Shown: piece after piece, positions 58,071 through 64,000 of the stretch
Layout: the number at the start of each line of letters is the position of its first letter
How positions within the stretch are numbered: the stretch's first letter is position 1
NCBI GenBank assembly: GCA_964350145.1
Contig: CAYGJL010000013.1
Coordinates: 3,591-67,590, forward strand
Direction of reading: 5' to 3'
DNA length: 64,000 nt
From: JACDCY01 sp964350145
Lineage (GTDB): Bacteria; Gemmatimonadota; Gemmatimonadetes; Gemmatimonadales; Gemmatimonadaceae
Position numbers and translations under genes: made by a program
The notes under the pieces: generated by a model
Databases searched by the model: none
What the model was told of the DNA's origin: nothing
Seen by the model: the letters and a program-made list of their open reading frames with translations, nothing else

Positions 58071-59941
58071 TTGTATCCCGCCGCCTGCATCCTGAACAGC
58101 TCTTCGTACAGCCCGCCGCGCTCCACCAGCTCCTGATGCGTTCCTTCGTCCACGACGGAGCCGTTGCTGAGCACGATGATCCGGTCGGCCATGCGCACCG
58201 TGGAGAAACGGTGTGAGATCAGGATCGCCATTCTTCCAGCGACCAGCTCCGAGAAGCGGAGAAATACTTCGTACTCGGCGCGCGCGTCGAGCGCCGCGGT
58301 CGGCTCGTCGAGGATGAGAACCTGGGCGTCGCGCATGTAGGCGCGCGCCAGCGCGACCTTCTGCCACTCTCCGCCCGACAGGTTCACGCCTTCCTCGAAG
58401 CGGCGCCCGAGCATCTGCTTGAAACCCCTGGGAAAGCGCGGGAGCAGGCTCGAGGCGAGTGACTTGTCGGCCGCCGCGCGAATGCTTTCCGGGATCTCCT
58501 CGCCGCTCTCCAGCCCAACTCGAACCGACTCGATCTCGCCGACGCCGATGTTCTCGTCGAAGCGCAGGTCGTAGCGCACGAAGTCCTGAAAGATCACGCC
58601 GATGGCGTTTCGCACCGAGGCCAGGTCGTACTCCCGCAGGTCGCGCCCGTCGAGGAGAATCCGTCCCTCGGTCGGATCGTACAGCCGCGCTATGAGCTTT
58701 GTGATGGTCGTCTTTCCGGCGCCGTTCTCGCCGACGAGAGCCAACCGCTCTCCCGGATTCAGCGTGAAGTTGAGATCGCGCACGGCCCAGCGCTCGCTCC
58801 CGGGATACCGGAAGGAAACGCTCTCGAACACGAAGCCGTCGCGCACGGGGCGCGGAACCGGCGGCGCGGACGGCGCCGAGGTGATCGTCGGCTTCATGTC
58901 GAAGAAGACGAACAGGTCGCGGAGGAAGAGCGCCTGCTCGTACACGGCGCTCGCCGCGAGCAACACCGCCTGGATGACGTCGCGTCCGCGCGCGAACGAC
59001 GCCGCGAGAAAGGTCAGATCGCCGATCGTGATCTCGCCGCGGACCGCTCGGAGCACGATGATCACGTAGGCTGCGTAGTACCCGATCGTCCCCAGAATCG
59101 AGAGCAGCGTGCCGACGATTCCGCGCCGGATCGAGAGCTTGCGGTTCTCCTCGTAGAACCGCTGCGCGAGCGTGCGATACCTGTCCGTGAGCCAGGACGC
59201 GAGCCCGAACATCTGCACTTCCTTCGCGGTCGCGTCGCTCGCGCCCACGTAGCGGATGTAGTCGAGCTGGCGCCGCTCCGGTGTCCAGCGGAACAGCAGC
59301 GAGTATCCGAGCGACGCGAAATGCGTCTCCCCGAGGAAGCTCGGAATGATCGCGACGACGAGGAGCAGGAGGAGCAGCGGGTTGTACGCCACCAGCGCCG
59401 CGCCGATTGTCAGCAGCGTGATGAAGTCCTGGCCGATGGCGAGCAGCTGTGTGAGCAGCGCGATGCGGCCGACGGTTTGCTTCCGGGCGCGCTCCAGATG
59501 GTCGTAGAAGCCAGGATCCTCGAACTGCGCGAGATCGAGCGTGGCTGCGTGCTGCATCAGCCGGACGCTCATCCTGTTCGAGAACAGGTCGCCGAGCAGG
59601 CTCTCCACGAGGGAAGATGCTCGCGCGAGGACTTCGCCGGTGACGACCACGGCGAGCTCCATCGCCAGGTAGCGCCAGACGTCGCCGAAGTCGCCCCGTC
59701 CCGCGCGCGCCTCCAGCACGGAGTCGATGATCAGCTTGCCGATCCAGAAGGTGAGGATCGGGACGAAGCCGCGCGCGATCCGGAGCGACGCCATTGCGAA
59801 TGCGAGCCCCCGGTGCGTGCGCCAGACCAGCCTGGCGAGCGCGGGCACGTACCGCAGGGCCTCCAGCCGCTCGCGCCACGTAGCCTGGCGCGTGTCGGGT
59901 CTGGTCGGAGGAATGAATCCGCTGGTCGGCGGGTGCGTCAC
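58067..59941 (-). CDS. ABC exporter, fused membrane and ATPase domains
   Basis: The 624-residue protein has a type IV (ABC1) membrane domain with six helices (about residues 45-350) followed by an ATPase domain: Walker A GENGAGKTTITKL, signature NLSGGEWQKVALARAYM, Walker B VLILDEPTAALDAR, H-loop ILISHRFSTV. It works as a homodimer or with a partner half-transporter to export a lipid, peptide or drug; the cargo is unknown. Its last codon and stop (YK, TGA) lie in the foldback at 57967-58070. The upstream region carries a second foldback. Confidence 0.9.
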   Translation of the reverse strand: MTHPPTSGFIPPTRPDTRQATWRERLEALRYVPALARLVWRTHRGLAFAMASLRIARGFVPILTFWIGKLIIDSVLEARAGRGDFGDVWRYLAMELAVVVTGEVLARASSLVESLLGDLFSNRMSVRLMQHAATLDLAQFEDPGFYDHLERARKQTVGRIALLTQLLAIGQDFITLLTIGAALVAYNPLLLLLLVVAIIPSFLGETHFASLGYSLLFRWTPERRQLDYIRYVGASDATAKEVQMFGLASWLTDRYRTLAQRFYEENRKLSIRRGIVGTLLSILGTIGYYAAYVIIVLRAVRGEITIGDLTFLAASFARGRDVIQAVLLAASAVYEQALFLRDLFVFFDMKPTITSAPSAPPVPRPVRDGFVFESVSFRYPGSERWAVRDLNFTLNPGERLALVGENGAGKTTITKLIARLYDPTEGRILLDGRDLREYDLASVRNAIGVIFQDFVRYDLRFDENIGVGEIESVRVGLESGEEIPESIRAAADKSLASSLLPRFPRGFKQMLGRRFEEGVNLSGGEWQKVALARAYMRDAQVLILDEPTAALDARAEYEVFLRFSELVAGRMAILISHRFSTVRMADRIIVLSNGSVVDEGTHQELVERGGLYEELFRMQAAGYK

Positions 59942-59957
59942 GGGCTGTCGGGGTGGA

Positions 59958-60072
59958 TATTAGTTAGTGACTGGTGACTAGTGACTAGTGACTAGTGTAA
60001 GCGGAAAGACAGGAAAAACTCGGTATGAGGTAGTTGCTGTCACCAGCCACTAGTCACTAGTCACTAGTCACC
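59958..60072. repeat. Heptad foldback (family B', GTGACTN words) between divergent starts
   Basis: The left arm (about 59964-59997) is a run of GTGACTA GTGACTA words, and the right arm (about 60039-60072) its complement (CACTAGT CACTAGT). Here the element lies between two divergent genes (ABC exporter and MoeB-like), so it occupies the promoter region rather than a 3' end. This differs from most other copies. Confidence 0.9.
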
Positions 60073-60085
60073 AAAGCGGAACCAG

Positions 60086-61243
60086 ATGACATCACAGGGG
60101 CAATTCGATCTCTCACCGGCGGAGCTTAGCCGCTACAGCCGCCAGCTGTCGCTGCCGGCCATCGGCATGGACGGCCAGCGCAAGCTCAAGCGCGCCCGCG
60201 TTCTGGTCGTGGGGGCGGGCGGACTCGGCTCGCCGGCGCTGCTGTACCTGGCGTCCGCCGGGGTGGGCACGATCGGCCTGGTGGATTTCGATCCGGTGGA
60301 CGTCACCAACCTGCATCGGCAGATCCTGTACACGGACGCCGACGTCGGCGGCTCGAAGACGCAGGCCGCCGCGGCGCGCTTGCGCGCGGCGAATCGGCAC
60401 GTGCACGTCGAGACGTACGACACGCGGCTGACGTCCCACAACGCGCTCGAGATCGCCGGGGATTACGACATCATCGTTGACGGCACGGACAACTTCGCCA
60501 CGCGCTACCTCGTGAATGACACCGCTGTGCTGCTCGGCAAGATGAACGTGTATGCCAGTGTGCTGCGGTTCGAGGGGCAGGCGTCGGTTTTCGCCGCGCC
60601 GGACGGTCCCTGCTACCGCTGCCTGTTCCGCGACCCGCCGCCGCCCGGGCTGATCCCCAGCTGCGCCGAAGCCGGCGTGCTCGGCGTGCTGCCCGGGATC
60701 ATGGGGAGCATCCAGGCGTCCGAGACCATCAAGCTGATAACGGGCGCCGGTGAGCCGCTCATTGGTCGGCTGCTGCTGTTCGACGCGCTGGCGATGCGCT
60801 TTCGCACGATGGAAGTGCGACGCGATCCCGCGTGCCCAATGTGCGGGACGCGCGAGCTACGCGAGCTGGTAGATTACGAGGCGTGGTGTGGCGCCGGCGC
60901 GCCGACGGCGGAGTCCCCGTCGGCAGTCGGCGAGATCACTCCGGGCGATCTGGCGGAGCGCATCGCGCGCGGTGACGACTTCGAGTTGCTCGACGTGCGG
61001 GAGCCGTACGAGTGGGCTATCGCGCGGCTGCCGGGCGCGCGCCACATTCCGCTGGGCACTTTGCCCGACGTGCTGCACAACCTCGACCCAGCGCGGGAGA
61101 CGATCGTGTACTGCAAGTCCGGAATGCGCAGCATGGCGGCAGCGACGCAGCTCGCTGGCGCGGGATTCGGCAGGGTGTCGAACCTGGCGGGCGGGATATC
61201 GCGCTGGTCCGCGGAAGTGGATTCGTCGGTGCCGAGGTACTGA
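60086..61243 (+). CDS. MoeB/ThiF adenylyltransferase with C-terminal rhodanese domain
   Basis: The 385-residue enzyme activates the C-terminal Gly-Gly of a MoaD/ThiS-type carrier by adenylation. The ThiF part shows RYSRQLSLPAIGMDGQRKL, VLVVGAGGLGSPALLYL, LVDFDPVDVTNLHRQ, the zinc cysteines CYRCLF and CPMC, and CAEAGVLGVLPGIMG. The rhodanese part (from about residue 280) has FELLDVREPYEWAI and the persulfide cysteine in IVYCKSGMRSMAA. It is a likely partner of the carrier at 30820-31092 or of other carriers elsewhere. The pdxH-like gene follows 3 bases after its stop. Confidence 0.9.
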   Translation: MTSQGQFDLSPAELSRYSRQLSLPAIGMDGQRKLKRARVLVVGAGGLGSPALLYLASAGVGTIGLVDFDPVDVTNLHRQILYTDADVGGSKTQAAAARLRAANRHVHVETYDTRLTSHNALEIAGDYDIIVDGTDNFATRYLVNDTAVLLGKMNVYASVLRFEGQASVFAAPDGPCYRCLFRDPPPPGLIPSCAEAGVLGVLPGIMGSIQASETIKLITGAGEPLIGRLLLFDALAMRFRTMEVRRDPACPMCGTRELRELVDYEAWCGAGAPTAESPSAVGEITPGDLAERIARGDDFELLDVREPYEWAIARLPGARHIPLGTLPDVLHNLDPARETIVYCKSGMRSMAAATQLAGAGFGRVSNLAGGISRWSAEVDSSVPRY

Positions 61244-61246
61244 CCG

Positions 61247-61843
61247 GTGACGGAAGCGTTGACTGATCCGATCGCGATTTTCCGGGACGCGTTCGCGCGC
61301 GCGCAGCGCGTGGATCGCGCGCTGCTGCCCGAGCCGAGCGCGATGAGTCTGGCGACGGTCGGCGCGGACGGATCGCCGACGCTGCGCATCGTGCTGCTGA
61401 AAGGTGTGGACGAGGACGGATTCGTGTTCTACACCAACCTGGAGAGCCCAAAAGGACGCGACCTGCGCGCCCAGCCGCGCGCGGCGCTGTGCTTCTACTG
61501 GTCGGCGCTGGAGCTGCAGATCAGGATCGACGGGGAGGTGACGCAGGTCAGCGACGAGGAGGCCGACGAGTATTTCGCCTCGCGACCGCGCGGCAGCCAG
61601 ATCGGCGCCTGGGCGTCGCGGCAGAGCGAAGTCATCGAGCCGCCCGGCGAGTTGGACGCGCGGCTCGCGCGGTACGAGCGGGAGTTCGAGGGGCGCGACG
61701 TGCCCCGGCCGGAGTTCTGGTCGGGTTTCCGCGTGCATCCGGAGCGGATCGAGTTCTGGCGGAACAAGGCGAACAGGCTGCATGACCGTACCCGCTACAC
61801 GCGCGACGGCGCCGACTGGAGAGCTGAGACGCTCTACCCCTAA
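61247..61843 (+). CDS. pdxH: Pyridoxamine 5'-phosphate oxidase
   Basis: The 198-residue flavoenzyme makes pyridoxal 5'-phosphate. Family blocks are LRIVLLKGVDEDGFVFYTNLESPKGRDL (FMN and PLP binding), FYWSALELQIRIDGEV, SRPRGSQIGAWASRQSEVI, and a C-terminal FWRNKANRLHDRTRY. The end is LYP rather than the usual RLAP, a small deviation often seen in this phylum. GTG at 61247 follows the MoeB gene by 3 bases, so the two are likely one transcript. PLP is also the cofactor of the downstream arginine decarboxylase. Confidence 0.9.
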   Translation: MTEALTDPIAIFRDAFARAQRVDRALLPEPSAMSLATVGADGSPTLRIVLLKGVDEDGFVFYTNLESPKGRDLRAQPRAALCFYWSALELQIRIDGEVTQVSDEEADEYFASRPRGSQIGAWASRQSEVIEPPGELDARLARYEREFEGRDVPRPEFWSGFRVHPERIEFWRNKANRLHDRTRYTRDGADWRAETLYP

Positions 61844-61849
61844 TAGCTG

Positions 61850-61953
61850 TTAGCTATTGGCTATTGGCTGTTGGCTAACAGCACTACGGCACTGACTTTC
61901 CGCAGTTACCAAGAGCCAAGAGCCAACAGCCAACAGCCAACAGCCAACAGCTC
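61850..61953. repeat. Heptad foldback (family C, TGGCTNT / ACAGCCA words)
   Basis: The left arm (61850-61882) consists of TTGGCTA-type words and the right arm (about 61910-61953) of complementary words (ACAGCCA ACAGCCA). The loop is about 25 bases. It begins 6 bases after the pdxH stop and ends 27 bases before the SpeA start. The right arm is a clean 7-base tandem and would be easily expanded by slippage. Confidence 0.9.
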
Positions 61954-61979
61954 TCTTCTGAATCGGTTAGAATCCGCAC

Positions 61980-63917
61980 ATGGTGACAGCAAGTAAATCA
62001 GTAGAAGCCCCCGCCGAGCCGAGTTGGACCGTCGAGGACTCCCGCCTCCTGTACAACGTCGGCGGTTGGGGGGGCGGGTACTTCGAGATCAACGACCAGG
62101 GGCACGTCGTCGTCCGGCCTGACGCGTCGTCGCCCGCGCGCGAGCTGAACCTGTACGAGCTCGCTCTGGACCTGGAGGCGCAGGGCATCGGCATGCCCTT
62201 GCTGCTGCGCTTCTCCGACATTCTGCGTTCCCGTATCCGGCTGCTGTCGCGGAGCTTCGCGGAGGCGATCAGGGAGTTCTCGTACACCGGCGCGTACACG
62301 ACCGTATACCCGATCAAGGTCAACCAGCAGCGGCACGTCATCGAGGAGATCGTCGAGTTCGGGCACGAGGACGGAATCGGGCTGGAGTGCGGGAGCAAGC
62401 CGGAGTTGCAGGCGATCCTCGGCCTGGCAACGCACACGGACCACTTGATTGTCTGCAACGGCTATAAGGACGAGGAGTTCATGCGGCTCGCGCTGATGGC
62501 GCAGAAGCTCGGACACCAGGTCTTCATCGTGCTGGAGCAGGTGAGCGAGCTGGAAGTGCTGCTCAAGGTCGCCGACGAGATGGGCGTGAATCCCACCGCC
62601 GGGGTCCGGATCAAGCTGTACGCGGAAGGCGCGGGCCGGTGGGCGCGGAGCGGCGGCGAGAAATCGAAGTTCGGCCTGACGACGGCGCAGCTCGTGAAGC
62701 TGATAGACCGCCTCACCGAGCTGGACCGGCTCGACGTGATCAAGCTGATCCACTTTCACCTCGGCAGTCAGATCACTGACATCCACTACATCAAGGCCGG
62801 GCTCCAGGAGGTCAGTCGGTTTTACGCCGAACTGTGCAACATGGGCTTGAAGATCACCCACGTGGACGTGGGTGGCGGCTTGGGCGTGGATTACGACGGC
62901 ACGAACTCGACGGCGCACGCGAGCGTCAACTACTCGATACAGGAGTACGCCAACGACGTCGTGTACACGCTGGCGGAGACGTGCCGGCGCGGCGGGCTGG
63001 ACATGCCGCACATCATCAGCGAGTCGGGCCGGGCGCTGACCGCGCACCACTCGTTGCTGCTGCTGAGCGTGATCGAGGTGGAGTCGCAGGGCGATGTCGC
63101 GATTCCGGAGCTGAAGAAGGACGACCATCCGCTGCTGCACGACATGGCGGCGGAGCTGAAGCGCGTGAGCAAGCGGCGCGCGCGCGAGGTGTACCACGAC
63201 GCGATCTTCGCCAAGGAGCGCGCGCAGGAGCTGTTCAACAGCGGCGTGCTCTCGCTCCGCGGCCGGGCGATGGCCGAGCAGCTGTATCTGGCGACGGTCA
63301 ACGCGGTCGCGCGCATCGCCCAGCGCGACACCGAGGAGTACCAGGACATCATCGAGGACGTCGAGGCGACACTGGTGGACCGATACTTCTGCAACTTCTC
63401 GCTCTTCCAGTCGCTGCCGGACAGCTGGGCGATCGATCAGCTCTTTCCCATCATGCCGATCCATCGGCTGAACGAGGAGCCGACCCGGCGCGGCACCATT
63501 CAGGACGTGACCTGCGATTCGGACGGCAAGATCGACCGGTTCGTGGGCTCGCGCGATCCGCGGCCGAGCCTCGAGCTGCACCCTTTCGACGACAACGAGC
63601 AGTACATCCTGGGGATTTTTCTCACGGGCGCGTACCAGGAGATCCTGGGCGACCTGCACAACCTGTTCGGCGACACGAACGCGGTGCACGTGGAGCTGTC
63701 AGCGGATGGCTACGAGATCACCGACCTCGTGCACGGCGACACGGTCACTGAAGTTCTCGCCTACGTGCAGTTCCGCGCCCCCGATTTGTTGGCGACGTTC
63801 CGCCGGAAGGTAGGTGCCGCGACCGGTATCACGCGCGACGAGGCCAACACCTTCATCGCCGATTACGTGGCCGGGCTCGAGGGCTACACGTATCTAGAAG
63901 GCGAAGCCGCCCGATAG
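61980..63917 (+). CDS. speA: Biosynthetic arginine decarboxylase
   Basis: The 645-residue PLP enzyme converts arginine to agmatine for polyamine synthesis. Motifs of the SpeA family are YNVGGWGGGYFEIND at the start, the PLP lysine in TTVYPIKVNQQRHVIEE, GLECGSKPELQAIL, IHFHLGSQITDIHYIK, DVGGGLGVDYDGT, ISESGRALTAHHSLL, and a C-terminal PIMPIHRLNEEPTRRGTIQDVTCDSDGK. Its length matches E. coli SpeA. ATG at 61980 is close to the foldback at 61850-61953, so its transcript may start in or just after the repeat. Confidence 0.9.
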   Translation: MVTASKSVEAPAEPSWTVEDSRLLYNVGGWGGGYFEINDQGHVVVRPDASSPARELNLYELALDLEAQGIGMPLLLRFSDILRSRIRLLSRSFAEAIREFSYTGAYTTVYPIKVNQQRHVIEEIVEFGHEDGIGLECGSKPELQAILGLATHTDHLIVCNGYKDEEFMRLALMAQKLGHQVFIVLEQVSELEVLLKVADEMGVNPTAGVRIKLYAEGAGRWARSGGEKSKFGLTTAQLVKLIDRLTELDRLDVIKLIHFHLGSQITDIHYIKAGLQEVSRFYAELCNMGLKITHVDVGGGLGVDYDGTNSTAHASVNYSIQEYANDVVYTLAETCRRGGLDMPHIISESGRALTAHHSLLLLSVIEVESQGDVAIPELKKDDHPLLHDMAAELKRVSKRRAREVYHDAIFAKERAQELFNSGVLSLRGRAMAEQLYLATVNAVARIAQRDTEEYQDIIEDVEATLVDRYFCNFSLFQSLPDSWAIDQLFPIMPIHRLNEEPTRRGTIQDVTCDSDGKIDRFVGSRDPRPSLELHPFDDNEQYILGIFLTGAYQEILGDLHNLFGDTNAVHVELSADGYEITDLVHGDTVTEVLAYVQFRAPDLLATFRRKVGAATGITRDEANTFIADYVAGLEGYTYLEGEAAR

Positions 63918-63960
63918 ATCGTCGCGCTGCGGTCAGGCGTCCGGGTAACCGTTCGCTGGA

Positions 63961-64000
63961 CCTACGCTCGCAAACTGCGCTCGCTAACACGGTCCTGCGA
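63961..64000. repeat. Second copy of the family G loop, cut by the window end
   Basis: CCTACGCTCGCAAACTGCGC and the following TCGCTAACAC-GTCCTGCGA align with the loop of the foldback at 35893-36029 at roughly 34 of 40 positions. The arms are not comparable because the window ends. It follows the speA stop (63917) by about 43 bases. Bases 63918-63960 hold nothing else recognisable. Confidence 0.65.

Noticed and set aside
61850..61953. Possible CRISPR-like or simple microsatellite array
   Set aside because: The words are 7 bases long, have no spacers, and the two halves are complementary, so it is a foldback element.

Overview
The window is GC-rich, gene-dense bacterial DNA with almost no gene-free stretches. 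A TonB-dependent receptor with a carboxypeptidase-regulatory N-terminus, an LpxL-like acyltransferase, a secreted M14 carboxypeptidase, many lipoproteins, an Avd/S23 four-helix protein and a 3-keto-sugar gene set point to a soil-type Gram-negative heterotroph, most likely Gemmatimonadota or a close relative. The phylum is inferred from gene content only; the window has no rRNA gene. A run of 100 Ns at 41167-41266 and identical 55-base flanks show that this is a scaffolded draft assembly.

Layout. 1-6.1 kb holds a partial phosphoesterase lipoprotein, ferritin, a TauE-type exporter, tRNA-Pro(GGG), an SDR-DUF2867 protein, a decayed tryptophanase fragment, a methyltransferase and a DUF4160/DUF2442 pair. 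6.2-18.7 kb is a long minus-strand cluster that begins with a LacI regulator and its palindromic operator. It continues with a FabH-like thiolase-fold enzyme, a Na+/solute symporter, a PhaJ-like hydratase, a TonB receptor, a V4R-type protein, an alpha/beta hydrolase, two acyl-CoA ligases and a PHB-depolymerase-like esterase. Together these look like uptake, ester cleavage, CoA activation and hydration of an acyl or hydroxyacyl substrate. 18.9-28.1 kb holds an L,D-transpeptidase, a glycine-zipper protein, a cyclophilin, a three-gene 2-oxoacid:ferredoxin oxidoreductase operon with its own flavoprotein, and an acyltransferase.

28.2-36.9 kb is a carbohydrate cluster: DUF1080, a NupG-like permease, Gfo/Idh, gluconate-2-dehydrogenase subunit 3, an Fe-S GMC oxidoreductase and a TIM-barrel epimerase. 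This set fits 3-keto-glycoside metabolism. 37-41.6 kb has a Crp-like regulator and a UPF0182 protein interrupted by the artificial gap. 41.9-49.6 kb is a copper/redox block: a CopC-CopD fusion, an outer-membrane protein with His/Met decapeptide repeats, DUF4198, TlpA and CcdA. 49.9-63.9 kb holds an Nramp-like transporter, LysM, XRE and SLT proteins, EamA, M14, YceI, an ABC exporter, MoeB-rhodanese, PdxH and SpeA.

The most unusual feature lies between the genes. At least fourteen intergenic foldback elements of several unrelated sequence families share one hidden rule: their arms are built from degenerate 7-nucleotide words kept in register. They sit directly at stop codons, in places supply the stop codon, and occur nested. 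One of them (30189-30810) has perfect 33-bp inverted ends around a gene of the S23/IVP/Avd four-helix-bundle family. It is a candidate autonomous member of this group.
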